NCBI GenBank assembly: GCA_023430885.1
Contig: JAEYYH010000006.1
Span: forward strand, 69,481 to 133,480
Direction: 5' to 3'
Source of the DNA: Bacillota bacterium
GTDB taxonomy: Bacteria > Bacillota_I > Bacilli_A > RF39 > UBA660
Length of the DNA: 64,000 nt
A program made the translations under genes and the position numbers. Position 1 is the first letter of the stretch. Every line of letters begins with the position of its first letter. Below the pieces are notes generated by a model. That model saw only the letters and a program-made list of their open reading frames with translations, made no database searches and was not told where the DNA came from. Positions 51,938 to 60,953 of this stretch are shown piece after piece.

Positions 51938-53464
51938 GTGTTAGAAATAAAAGATTTAACTTTAATAGTTAATCAAAAAGAAATAATAAAGAATTTATCT
52001 TTTGTGATAAACAGTAATGACAAAATAGCTGTAATAGGCGAAGAGGGGAATGGAAAATCTTCTTTACTTATGGCAATATTAGGTAGTATAGAATATGCGA
52101 AAGTTACAGGTATAATTAATACGAAGAATAATAGTATTGGATATTTACAACAATTTATTGAACAAGAAGATTTAGAAAAAAGTGTTTATAATTATCTATT
52201 TAAAAGCGAAGATGATTACTATAATAAAATAAATAATCTTTACAGATATATTAAAGAACTAAATTTAAAAGAAGATATTTTAAATAAAGAAAAAGTTTCC
52301 TACTTAAGTGGTGGCGAAAAAGTAAAATTACAGCTTTTAAGGATATTACTTGAACAAGCTGATATATTAATACTTGATGAACCAACAAATGATTTGGATC
52401 TTGAAACAATAAAATGGTTAGAACAGTTTATTATTAAATCTACTAAACCAGTTCTATATGTTTCCCATGATGAAACATTATTAAGTAAGACAGCAAATGC
52501 CATATTGCATCTAGAACTTACAAAGAAAAAAGAAGTTCCAAGATGGACTTTTAAAAGAATTGGATATGACGAATATATAGAAGAACGTTTAAATTATCTG
52601 AAGCATACAACTAGTGTAGCAAAAAAAGAAAAAGAAAATTATGATAAACAAAAAGAAAAATTAGTAAAGATTATGAACAAAGTAGACTATCAACAAGAAA
52701 ATATTACTAGAGCTGATCCACATGGCGGTAAGATGTTAAAAAAGAAAATGAAAAGCATTAAATCTCAAGAGAGAAAAATGGAAAATATAGAACTTACAGA
52801 AATTCCAGATTATGAAGAAGCAATTAATTTTTTCTTTGAACCAGTTGATATGCCAAACAAAAGAAAGATTTTAGAGTTATTAAATTTTGAATTGAAAGTT
52901 GGTATGAAAAATCTATCTAGTAATATTAATCTAAATGTTATAGGCAATGAACATATTGTTATTATTGGTAGAAATGGCTGTGGTAAAACTACCTTACTAA
53001 ATAATATATATAATCAAATTAAAAATAAAGATAATATCAAATTAGGGTATATGCGTCAAAATTATGATGATGTATTAAGCAATTTTTCTTCAGCTATAGA
53101 TTTTCTATGTAGAGATCAAGACAAAGAAATAGTTTCTAAAACAAGAAGTTTTTTAGGTAATATGAATTTTACTAGTGAAGAAATGATTTGTGACATTAAT
53201 AAATTAAGTGGTGGTTCAAAGTCAAAACTAATTTTATTAAAACTTGTATTAGATAAATGTGATGTATTAATACTTGATGAACCTACTAGAAATGTTAGTC
53301 CACTCTCTAATCCTATTATTAGAAAAACTTTAAAAGATTTTAGTGGGACTATTATTAGTGTGTCGCATGACAGAAAGTACATAAGTGAAGTTTGTGATAA
53401 AGTTTATGAATTAAAAGAAAATGGTTTATATGATGTAACTGTTAGTTATAAAAATAATATATGA
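51938..53464 (+). CDS. ABC-F family ATPase (ribosome-acting, possible antibiotic-resistance type)
   Basis: 508 residues, GTG start 51938. Two ATPase domains without membrane helices: Walker A GEEGNGKSS and GRNGCGKTT, signatures LSGGEK and LSGGSK, first Walker B LDEPTNDLDL. The second reads LDEPTRNVSPLS, unlike the usual EPTNHLD. The charged linker between domains (about 230-270, with DPHGGKMLKKKMKS) inserts at the ribosomal E-site in this family. The leader peptide and hairpins suggest drug-inducible expression. Drug range cannot be read. Confidence 0.88.
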   Translation: MLEIKDLTLIVNQKEIIKNLSFVINSNDKIAVIGEEGNGKSSLLMAILGSIEYAKVTGIINTKNNSIGYLQQFIEQEDLEKSVYNYLFKSEDDYYNKINNLYRYIKELNLKEDILNKEKVSYLSGGEKVKLQLLRILLEQADILILDEPTNDLDLETIKWLEQFIIKSTKPVLYVSHDETLLSKTANAILHLELTKKKEVPRWTFKRIGYDEYIEERLNYLKHTTSVAKKEKENYDKQKEKLVKIMNKVDYQQENITRADPHGGKMLKKKMKSIKSQERKMENIELTEIPDYEEAINFFFEPVDMPNKRKILELLNFELKVGMKNLSSNINLNVIGNEHIVIIGRNGCGKTTLLNNIYNQIKNKDNIKLGYMRQNYDDVLSNFSSAIDFLCRDQDKEIVSKTRSFLGNMNFTSEEMICDINKLSGGSKSKLILLKLVLDKCDVLILDEPTRNVSPLSNPIIRKTLKDFSGTIISVSHDRKYISEVCDKVYELKENGLYDVTVSYKNNI

Positions 53465-53470
53465 TAGCAT

Positions 53471-53508
53471 AAAAAAACAAGTAGGATAATTCCTACTTGT
53501 TATTTTTT
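53471..53508. terminator. Bidirectional terminator
   Basis: AACAAGTAGGA (53476-53486), loop TAAT, TCCTACTTGTT (53491-53501). It overlaps the dedA-like gene's end. Confidence 0.9.
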
Positions 53509-54131
53509 GTTTCCATCGCTTTTCTCTTTTTATAGTAAAATATACTAACTATAATGACAAATAATATTCCTAAAACAATCACTGTTATTTTTGAATATGT
53601 ATCGAAAATATCAGCAACAGATTCCCAGTTTTCACCAACGATACTTCCTAAAACAACTAGTACAGTATTCCATATAATAGAACCTGCTATAGTGTAAACT
53701 AAAAATTTGCCCATTTTCATTTCACTCATACCAGCTGGTATAGAAATTAAACTTCTAATTACTGGAACAAAACGACAAAAGAATACAGTTTTATTTCCTT
53801 TTTCATCAAACCACTTATCGGCTTTTTCAATATCTTTTGGTTTTAAAAATAATAATTTTCCAATTTTACCCGAAACAATTTTTTTTAATCTCTCTTTATT
53901 TAATATTTTTCCAATATAGTATAAAGCAATTGCCCCTAATAAACTACCTAGAGTAGCTGCTATGATAACGCCAACTATAGTAAGGCTACTATTAGGCATC
54001 TTTGTCATAAAGCCACCAAAAGTTAATATAATTTCTGATGGAATAGGCGGAAAAATATTTTCTATAGCTATTAGAAGTAATACTCCTAAATAACCAAATT
54101 TATTTATTATATCTATTATTAATGCTTGCAT
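53493..54131 (-). CDS. DedA family membrane protein
   Basis: 212 residues from ATG 54131, set by AAGGAG. Family motifs: ENIFPPIPSEIILTFGGF, GALLGAIALYYIGK-type helix, FCRFVPVIRSLISIPAGMSEM and a C-terminal set of helices. DedA/SNARE-associated proteins are lipid scramblase-like carriers, some for undecaprenyl phosphate. Single gene. Confidence 0.92.
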   Translation of the reverse strand: MQALIIDIINKFGYLGVLLLIAIENIFPPIPSEIILTFGGFMTKMPNSSLTIVGVIIAATLGSLLGAIALYYIGKILNKERLKKIVSGKIGKLLFLKPKDIEKADKWFDEKGNKTVFFCRFVPVIRSLISIPAGMSEMKMGKFLVYTIAGSIIWNTVLVVLGSIVGENWESVADIFDTYSKITVIVLGILFVIIVSIFYYKKRKAMETKNNK

Positions 54132-54253
54132 AAAAATCTCCTTATCGTACGAGAGCATTATAACACAAAACTTCTATTCTTTTCAACACCAAGTACAATA
54201 AAATGACATTATGACTAATACTTTATCAATTTCTTATTAATAAAATATAGTTA

Positions 54254-54934
54254 TTAACATTTCTTTTTATATAAGTTTAAATGCTTTTCAACTTGCTCAT
54301 TACAATCACTTCTTCTTTTAAACTGATTATGATATAAACAGTATCTAGTTTCATAATATTCAAGAAGTAAGTCATTTATTTTATCAAATAATCCTTCTTC
54401 ACTTAAATCTTCATTATAAACAGTTTTATGAGCTAAATTGTATGTATTTTCAGAATTAATAATACTTTCATTTAGTGACTCCCAGCCACCACGTCCATTT
54501 AAAATATGCATTGATTTATCATAATCTTTAGATGGGAGTAATAAAATTGTATTGTTATATTCAGATAATTTATTTTGAATTTTCATAAAATTATCTTTAT
54601 TTTCAAATAGTGTATGACTAGCACCAAAACAAACTGCTTGCATTATATTTGAATTATCTAACTTTTCTAAAAACCAAAAAACAAATTCAACTAAAAAAGT
54701 TTCCCACTCTTTTTTTAGTAATTCTTTATCTGTAAAATTTTCAATATATTCATATATATTAGATGCACTAATATTATTATTTGATTTGTACTCTTTAAAA
54801 TAATCATTTATATATATATCAGCTGAATAATAGGGGATATCATATGTTGTTGAGAACCATCTTGCCATTGTTGATTTGCCAACTGCTGAAGGACCAATAA
54901 ATATAATACTTTTCTTAGCTTCATTTATTTCCAT
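54254..54934 (-). CDS. P-loop kinase-like protein
   Basis: 226 residues. Walker A GPSAVGKSTMARWF near residue 13, an Asp/Tyr-rich region (YYSADIYINDYF) and a Lys/Arg-rich C-terminus. Overall a shikimate/adenylate-kinase-like P-loop fold, but the substrate motifs do not match those families clearly. SD CAGGTGA. Function unresolved. Confidence 0.75.
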   Translation of the reverse strand: MEINEAKKSIIFIGPSAVGKSTMARWFSTTYDIPYYSADIYINDYFKEYKSNNNISASNIYEYIENFTDKELLKKEWETFLVEFVFWFLEKLDNSNIMQAVCFGASHTLFENKDNFMKIQNKLSEYNNTILLLPSKDYDKSMHILNGRGGWESLNESIINSENTYNLAHKTVYNEDLSEEGLFDKINDLLLEYYETRYCLYHNQFKRRSDCNEQVEKHLNLYKKKC

Positions 54935-55093
54935 GTTATCACCTGGCTATATTATAATACAATCTTATTTTAATTAAAAGATATTGTATTATAATAGTGA
55001 TTAATACATATGAAATATTAAGAATACGTATTTTAAAAAATACTAAACTATGATATTATTAATTAATACAAAAATAATCTTGGAGGTGGTGTA

Positions 55094-55591
55094 ATGTTAG
55101 GACATTTAGGTTTCTCATATATTGGTTTAATATATTTATTAATGCTATTTATACCAAATATTATATGGACTAAAAATCTACCTAAAGATTACAATGAAGT
55201 TGTTGGTAATGAAAATAAGATATTATTACTATTTGAAAGAATAGGGCAAGCTTTAGTTACATGCAGTGCTATTATATTTAGCGATTTTAATATTAATAAT
55301 GTTAATTTATGGAGTATATGGTTATTAGCATCTTTTATAATAATGATAATGTATGAAATTAACTGGCTTAAGTATTTTCTTAGTAATAAGTTATTAAAAG
55401 ATTTTTATAGCAGTTTTTTTGGTATTCCAGTGGCAGGAGCAACATTACCTGTAGTGGCTTTTTTGCTACTCGGAATTTATGGAAAGAATATTTGGCTAAT
55501 AATTTCTATAATTATATTAGGTATTGGTCATATAGGTATACATTTACAACATTTACAAGAGATAAAAACACATAATAATAAAAAAATATAG
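55094..55591 (+). CDS. Membrane protein, five-helix, unknown
   Basis: 165 residues. Hydrophobic segments: FSYIGLIYLLMLFIPNIIW, FERIGQALVTCSAIIF, LWSIWLLASFIIMIMYEI, ATLPVVAFLLLGIYG and IWLIISIIILGIGHIGIHL. SD TGGAGGTGG. Histidines near the C-terminal helix (GHIGIHLQHLQ) are notable. No family recognised. Confidence 0.7.
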   Translation: MLGHLGFSYIGLIYLLMLFIPNIIWTKNLPKDYNEVVGNENKILLLFERIGQALVTCSAIIFSDFNINNVNLWSIWLLASFIIMIMYEINWLKYFLSNKLLKDFYSSFFGIPVAGATLPVVAFLLLGIYGKNIWLIISIIILGIGHIGIHLQHLQEIKTHNNKKI

Positions 55592-55620
55592 AATAGTAAA
55601 TAATTCGCTATTCTTTTTCT
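55590..55620 (+). terminator. Terminator
   Basis: AGAATAG (55590-55596) and CTATTCT (55608-55614), then TTTTCT. Confidence 0.7.
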
Positions 55621-55698
55621 CTATGTTATATTATAATAAATATATGTTGAATAGTCGACATACATATTAATTTTTGTTTAAAGGATGGGATATATAGA

Positions 55699-57432
55699 AT
55701 GGGAAAAGTTAATGATTTTATTGATAAAATGATATCAAGTTTAAAAATAAAAATAGAAGATAAAGATAAGCCATGGTTAAAATTTTACGAAGATATGCCC
55801 GAGCATATAAGATATTTTGATGGTAGTATATATGATGCATTTAAAGAAACAGCTTTAAAATATTCATCAAATATTGCTTATGAGTATTTTTTAAGGAAAA
55901 CTACTTATAGGGATTTATTAAGGAAAATTGATAAAGTAGCAAAGTCTTTAAAACAATTTAATATTGTAGAAAATGAATGCGTAACTATATGTTTACCTAA
56001 TACACCAGAAGCTGTAGAACTTATTTATGCTTGTAATAAGATGGGATTAATAGCAAATGTTGTTCATCCGTTATCTTCAACAGCGGATATTCAAAGAGCA
56101 ATTGATGAAACAAATAGTTCTATATTATTTTGTTCAGATGTTTCAATGCCTAAAGCAAGAAATATTAAAGTAGATAATTTTGTTGTAGTTCCAGTTAGTA
56201 ACGAATTAGATGGCATAATTAAAGTAGCATATAATTTAAAAAACAGGGAAAATTTAACACTTGATACAAATATGCTTTTTTGGAATGAATTTTTAAGCAA
56301 AAGAACATCAAATAAAGATACGTATGTTAAGAGATCTGAAAATGATCCGGCCCTAATTATCTATAGTGGTGGAACAACAGGTAAACCTAAAGGAATAATT
56401 ATATCTAATTTGAACTTAAATGCTATGGCGCAGCAAACAAAATATGTTTGTAAAGAGGTACTTCCAGGCCAATCAGTTTTATCTGCATTACCTCTTTTTC
56501 ATGTTTTTGGATACGCTGTTTGTATTCATGTACCTTTATTAGCTGGAATGAAATGTATTTTAATTCCAAAATTAGATACTAAAAATATTAATAAAGTTTT
56601 AAAGAGATATAAGCCAAATGTTTTACCAGTAGTACCAACTTTATTAGGAATGATTATTAAGGATAAAAGCCCTGGTAAAACTGGCTTTAAAGATATAAAG
56701 ACTGTTGTTTGTGGTGGAGATTATTTATCACCAGAATTAAAACAAAAAACAGAAACTTATTTTAAAGAACATGGTAGTAAAGCTTTAGTCCAAGTAGGGT
56801 ATGGTTTATCTGAAGCAACAGGATTCTGCTGTGCTACATATCCAAATCTTAATGATGAAAAGGCTCTTGGTATTCCTAATTCAGATACTGTAATTAAAAT
56901 ATTCGAACCAAGTACTGATATAGAAACTGCAACAGGAAACATTGGTGAAATATGCGTTAATGGACCAACTATAATGATGGGATATATTAATGAAGACTCT
57001 GAAACCAAGAAGACTATTGTAATGCATAATGATGGGAAAACATGGCTTCATACTGGAGACTTAGGCTATGTAAATGATGAAGGAATATTTTATTACTCAT
57101 CTAGATTAAAAAGAATGATAATAAGTAATGGTTATAATATTTATCCCCTAGAACTTGAAGAAATAATATGTAAGAATAAATATGTGGATAGTTGCACAGT
57201 TGTAGCAATTCCTCATAAAGTAAAAGGCCAAGTTCCTAAAGCTGTTATAGTGCTAAAAAAAGGCATCGAATCAAATTCAAATATTAAACATGAAATTAAA
57301 AAATATTGTGAGGAGAATATAACAAAATATGCTCAGCCACATGAGTTTGAATTTAGAAGTATGTTACCTAGAACGGCAGTAGGTAAGGTGGATTTTAAAG
57401 TATTACAAGGAAAGTATGCAAATACCAACTAA
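55699..57432 (+). CDS. Long/medium-chain acyl-CoA synthetase-type AMP ligase
   Basis: 577 residues. Adenylate-forming motifs: IIYSGGTTGKPKG (P-loop like), YGLSEATG, TGDLGYVNDEG and the catalytic Lys near AVGKVDFK at the end. Activates a carboxylic acid, most likely a fatty acid, to an acyl-AMP and then acyl-CoA. SD AAGGATGGG. No adjacent fatty-acid genes. It could feed the acyltransferase operon at 41908, by inference only. Confidence 0.92.
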   Translation: MGKVNDFIDKMISSLKIKIEDKDKPWLKFYEDMPEHIRYFDGSIYDAFKETALKYSSNIAYEYFLRKTTYRDLLRKIDKVAKSLKQFNIVENECVTICLPNTPEAVELIYACNKMGLIANVVHPLSSTADIQRAIDETNSSILFCSDVSMPKARNIKVDNFVVVPVSNELDGIIKVAYNLKNRENLTLDTNMLFWNEFLSKRTSNKDTYVKRSENDPALIIYSGGTTGKPKGIIISNLNLNAMAQQTKYVCKEVLPGQSVLSALPLFHVFGYAVCIHVPLLAGMKCILIPKLDTKNINKVLKRYKPNVLPVVPTLLGMIIKDKSPGKTGFKDIKTVVCGGDYLSPELKQKTETYFKEHGSKALVQVGYGLSEATGFCCATYPNLNDEKALGIPNSDTVIKIFEPSTDIETATGNIGEICVNGPTIMMGYINEDSETKKTIVMHNDGKTWLHTGDLGYVNDEGIFYYSSRLKRMIISNGYNIYPLELEEIICKNKYVDSCTVVAIPHKVKGQVPKAVIVLKKGIESNSNIKHEIKKYCEENITKYAQPHEFEFRSMLPRTAVGKVDFKVLQGKYANTN

Positions 57433-57442
57433 TAAAATTTAT

Positions 57443-57480
57443 AAAAAATCAATTCATTTTATATTGAATTGATTTTTTTA
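57443..57480 (+). terminator. Terminator after acyl-CoA synthetase
   Basis: Perfect 14-bp arms, 57443-57456 and 57465-57478. Confidence 0.92.
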
Positions 57481-57527
57481 TATACAAAACTAAATATATT
57501 AAACATCAATTTATATAAATTTTATAC

Positions 57528-57590
57528 TTGACTAATTATAGATAACTATCTATAATTTAATTGTAACATATATAGATAATTATCTATATA
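57528..57590 (+). promoter_or_regulatory. arsR promoter with two ArsR operators
   Basis: -35 TTGACT (57528-57533), 17 bp, -10 TATAAT (57551-57556). Operator 1, ATTATAGATA-AC-TATCTATAAT (57535-57556), spans the spacer and the -10. Operator 2, TATATAGATA-AT-TATCTATATA (57569-57590), covers the start region. Both are perfect 10+10 palindromes with the same AGATA-NN-TATCT core, 34 bp centre to centre. Confidence 0.88.
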
Positions 57591-57608
57591 ATATATAGGA
57601 GGTATATC

Positions 57609-57896
57609 ATGGAATTAGTAAAATATGCAGATACATTTAAAACGTTATCGGATTCAAATAGACTTAGAATTTTATCTATGATTAATAAAGAAAAAGAAAT
57701 ATGTGCTTGCAAGATTTTAGAGCAGCTAAATATTACCCAGCCAACTCTTGTTTATCATATGAAAATGTTAATTGATGTCGGTCTAGTAAGCTTTTATAAA
57801 AGAGGAACTTGGTGTATCTATAAACTTGAAAGAAATCAATTTGATAAAATAAAGAACTTTTTGGATGACTTTAATTTTGAAGAGGAGGTGAAATAA
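57609..57896 (+). CDS. arsR: ArsR/SmtB-family metalloid-sensing repressor
   Basis: 95 residues. A winged HTH (LNITQPTLVYHMKML) has a Cys-x-Cys in ICACKILEQL, the As(III)-sensing site of ArsR-type repressors (ELCVCDL in classical ArsR). It binds as a dimer to the two palindromes upstream. Its stop overlaps the permease start (TAATG). Confidence 0.93.
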   Translation: MELVKYADTFKTLSDSNRLRILSMINKEKEICACKILEQLNITQPTLVYHMKMLIDVGLVSFYKRGTWCIYKLERNQFDKIKNFLDDFNFEEEVK

Positions 57897-58900
57897 TGAA
57901 AGATGTATGGCTATTTATTTCTGATCAAATATTAGCTATGAAATGGATTAATAGTTTAATTGGTAAATTTTTACAATTTGTAGGATTTGATTTAAATTCA
58001 ACATTAGGTGGAGCATTACAATTTTTCATTTATGATATTATAAAAATAGTAATATTATTATGTTTCTTAATATTTATAATTTCCTATATACAATCGTATT
58101 TTCCACCAGAAAAAACAAAAAAGATTCTTGGAAAGTTTAATGGTATAAAAGGAAATATAATGGGTGCAATACTGGGAACAGTAACTCCATTTTGTAGTTG
58201 TTCATCAATACCGATATTTATTGGATTTGTATCAAGCGGAATGCCAATGGGGGTTACTATATCATTTTTAATTTCTTCACCATTCGTTGACCTAGCTTCA
58301 ATGCTGTTATTAATGAGTCTATTTGGGCCTAAAGTAGCAATCACCTATATGATTGTGGGAGTTACACTTGCGGTAATTGGCGGAACAATAGTTCAAAAAC
58401 TTGGCTATGACAAGTACATTCAAGATTTTGTTAAAAATGCTAAGCCAGTTGATATAGAATCAGAAGAAATGACAAAAAAACAAAGAATAGAATATTCTTA
58501 TCAGCAAATGGCAAATACTTTAAGAAAAGTGTTTTTATACATATTAATTGGGGTAGGAATTGGTGCATTAATACATAATGTTATTCCAAAAGACTTTATA
58601 ACAACTGTTATAGGTAATAAAAATCCTTTTGCTCCAATACTTGCTGCAATAGTAGGAATACCTATTTACGCAGATATATTTGGTACTTTGCCAATAGCAG
58701 AAGCTTTGCATGCAAAAAATGTTCCAATTGGAACAATACTTACATTTATGATGGGTGTAACTGCATTATCGCTTCCATCTATGGTAATGTTGAGCAAAGT
58801 TATGAAACCAAAATTATTAGGATTATTTATTGCTATAATTGCAGTAGGTATAATTTTAATAGGTTATCTATTCAATATTTTTGGCTATTTAATAATATAA
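57896..58900 (+). CDS. ArsP/DUF318-type permease
   Basis: 334 residues, about eight membrane helices. Family motif TPFCSCSSIPIFIGFVSSGM (with Cys residues that could carry As or another thiophile), and FLISSPFVDLASM after it; internal repeat near PIYADIFGTLPIAEALH. ArsP exports trivalent organoarsenicals; related proteins handle other metals. Partner genes favour arsenic. Confidence 0.9.
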   Translation: MKDVWLFISDQILAMKWINSLIGKFLQFVGFDLNSTLGGALQFFIYDIIKIVILLCFLIFIISYIQSYFPPEKTKKILGKFNGIKGNIMGAILGTVTPFCSCSSIPIFIGFVSSGMPMGVTISFLISSPFVDLASMLLLMSLFGPKVAITYMIVGVTLAVIGGTIVQKLGYDKYIQDFVKNAKPVDIESEEMTKKQRIEYSYQQMANTLRKVFLYILIGVGIGALIHNVIPKDFITTVIGNKNPFAPILAAIVGIPIYADIFGTLPIAEALHAKNVPIGTILTFMMGVTALSLPSMVMLSKVMKPKLLGLFIAIIAVGIILIGYLFNIFGYLII

Positions 58901-58918
58901 GTTATAGGAGGTGATAAC

Positions 58919-59203
58919 ATGACAATAAAAGTATTAGGTTCAGGATGTCTAAATTGTAAAAAGTTATATCAATTTGCAGAAGAAGCAATAAAACAACTAA
59001 ATGTTAATATTGATTTAGAATATGTTACAGACATGCAAAGAATTATAGCTTATGGAGTTATGAGTACTCCTGCTCTTGTAATAAATGAAAAAGTTGTTTC
59101 ACAAGGAAGAATATTAAGTAAAGAAGATATTATTAAATTAATAGAATCTAACGAAGTATTAGAACCAACAAAAAGATCTTGTAATTGTGGTGGAAATTGT
59201 TAA
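58919..59203 (+). CDS. Thioredoxin-like redox protein with CxC-rich tail
   Basis: 94 residues. A thioredoxin-3-type fold has CLNC as its redox motif (GSGCLNCKK) and cis-Pro in MSTPALVINE. The C-terminal RSCNCGGNC tail could bind metalloid. It follows the permease (18 bases, SD AGGAGGTGA) as the third gene of the operon and may hand a thiolated metalloid to it. Confidence 0.88.
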   Translation: MTIKVLGSGCLNCKKLYQFAEEAIKQLNVNIDLEYVTDMQRIIAYGVMSTPALVINEKVVSQGRILSKEDIIKLIESNEVLEPTKRSCNCGGNC

Positions 59204-59235
59204 AAAACAAAGATAAAATTTTTGTTTTTATATTA
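59203..59235 (+). terminator. Terminator of arsR operon
   Basis: AAAAACAAA (59203-59211) and TTTGTTTTT (59221-59229). AT-rich, moderate strength. Confidence 0.65.
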
Positions 59236-59439
59236 TCAAAAATCAAGTTGAGTAGTTAGAATTAAATTATTATATCATGCACCTTAAAATATTAATTTCA
59301 TATAAATTATTAATTAATAATTATAAATTAATTAGTTAAATAACTATTTTATTCTATAAAAGCAGAGCTTAGGATCCATATAGTTTATGTCGAAAATGTG
59401 TTATAATATATATGTAGTAAAATAGAGGTGATATTTATA

Positions 59440-60135
59440 ATGAAGATTAAAAGAATTATTGCTTTTTTAATTGATTTTAGTATTGTTTGTTTTTTATACG
59501 CAATTGTTTCTTTTGCAACACCGCTACATGATAAGTTTTTATTGATTACTTTTTTTCTTTTACTATTTAAGGATATAACATTTAGACATGCAAGTATAGG
59601 GAAAAAAATAATGAATATAGAGATACGAAGATATAATAATAAGTTACTAAACTTAACTACCCTTATTTTAAGAAATGTATTCTTAATTTTATGGCCAATT
59701 GAAATATTGATATTTTTGATTTACAATAAAAGTATAGGTGATATAATTTTTAAAACTGAAATTATTGATGCAAAAAGTGTGATTTTTGATAATATAAATG
59801 AAAAAAAATTAGATTTAAGTCCTGATGTCGAAGTTGTTTTTAAGTTTAATGGTACAAGAAGAGGACCTGCCTATAGTGGTTATAGACCAGATCATTTGAT
59901 TAAAGATAACTATTTGACCACAGGTGTACACAATTATATTAAACCTTCTATAGCATTACCAACTTCAGAAGTCTTTGGAACAATAAAATTTATGGCGCCC
60001 GAAGTTTATCCACATTGTCTATGGATTGGTAAAATAATCAATATTCAAGAAGGGGGAAGAATAGTTGGAATTGCTGAAATTATAAAAATACTAAATCCAA
60101 TATTAGAATTAGAAGACAAAAAAAATAGAAAATAG
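59440..60135 (+). CDS. RDD membrane domain fused to EF-Tu domain-III-like domain
   Basis: 231 residues; ATG 59440 set by AGAGGTGA. Residues 1-110 are an RDD domain (RIIAFLIDF, then SIGKKIMNIEI) with three membrane helices. Residues 125-225 resemble the C-terminal beta-barrel of EF-Tu (GPAYSGYRPDH ... GGRIVGIAEI). Stand-alone EF-Tu-like barrels occur in small unknown proteins, but fusion to RDD is unusual. Function unknown. The 236 bases before it show no gene. Confidence 0.75.
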   Translation: MKIKRIIAFLIDFSIVCFLYAIVSFATPLHDKFLLITFFLLLFKDITFRHASIGKKIMNIEIRRYNNKLLNLTTLILRNVFLILWPIEILIFLIYNKSIGDIIFKTEIIDAKSVIFDNINEKKLDLSPDVEVVFKFNGTRRGPAYSGYRPDHLIKDNYLTTGVHNYIKPSIALPTSEVFGTIKFMAPEVYPHCLWIGKIINIQEGGRIVGIAEIIKILNPILELEDKKNRK

Positions 60136-60206
60136 AAAAAATTTATTGCAATAAAATTAATAGCTACATTGTTTTATATAATTATGTATAGAAATATTCT
60201 TGATTT

Positions 60207-60236
60207 TAAAACCATTATTTAAATAATGGTTTTTTA
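60207..60236 (+). terminator. Terminator after RDD gene
   Basis: AAAACCATTA (60208-60217) and TAATGGTTTT (60224-60233), then T. No gene lies in 60136-60347. Confidence 0.8.
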
Positions 60237-60347
60237 ATATACAACTATTTATAAGTAATAGTAATAAAATATTATAATCCTATGATTCGTAGGGTGACTA
60301 TTTTTAAGAACAATAGTATTATTTAGTTAGAGAGGAGAAAAAAATAT

Positions 60348-60953
60348 ATGATAACGAAATATTACTTATTGATTGTATATATATTTTTTTTAACATTTAA
60401 CTTGTTTTTAACAAAATTGGTTGTTGATGGAATACTTTATTATATTTTTATGATTTTATTAAATATTTTTAATGTTTATTTTATAATTAAAGAAAATAAG
60501 TATTTAAAACTTAAAAATAGCTTATATATTTTCTTATTGCTAAGCATAATTTTTTGTAAAAATATATTTTATGTAATTTTATTGTTAAATACAATTGTTT
60601 CGTTAACAATCTTAAACTTTAAAGATAATAAAGTTATACAAATACTATCACTTATATGCTCTACAATAATTATATTAAATATTCAAATTGTACTTTTTGT
60701 GATTTTTTTAATTGTTTTAAATGGTAATGAAATATATGAAGATACACATTATTATTGCAATAATAACTATGAAATATATTATTATTCTGGAGGAGCGATG
60801 GACTCTTTTCACTATTCTGTAGTTAAAAGATATAAGATTATAGAATTTAACAATATTATAAAAATAGTATATAATAAAAATATTGGAAATAGTTTAAATG
60901 AATATAATAAAGTTTTAGAAAACATGGAATGTAAATTGGTAGGTGAAAATTAA
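60348..60953 (+). CDS. Multi-TM membrane protein, unknown
   Basis: 201 residues. About five hydrophobic helices in the first 130 residues, then a ~70-residue Tyr/Asn-rich outside domain (ETHYYCNNNYEIYYYSGG-like, with Cys). SD GAGAGGAG. Stop directly followed by the next start (TAA-ATG), so it is coupled to the XRE/VanZ gene and may be its signal partner. No family recognised. Confidence 0.65.
   Translation: MITKYYLLIVYIFFLTFNLFLTKLVVDGILYYIFMILLNIFNVYFIIKENKYLKLKNSLYIFLLLSIIFCKNIFYVILLLNTIVSLTILNFKDNKVIQILSLICSTIIILNIQIVLFVIFLIVLNGNEIYEDTHYYCNNNYEIYYYSGGAMDSFHYSVVKRYKIIEFNNIIKIVYNKNIGNSLNEYNKVLENMECKLVGEN

Noticed and set aside
55640..55670. Inverted TATGT/ACATA around GTCGAC before the acyl-CoA synthetase as a fatty-acid regulator site
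   Set aside because: Arms are only 5 bp in AT-rich DNA; no regulator is nearby, so support is too weak.
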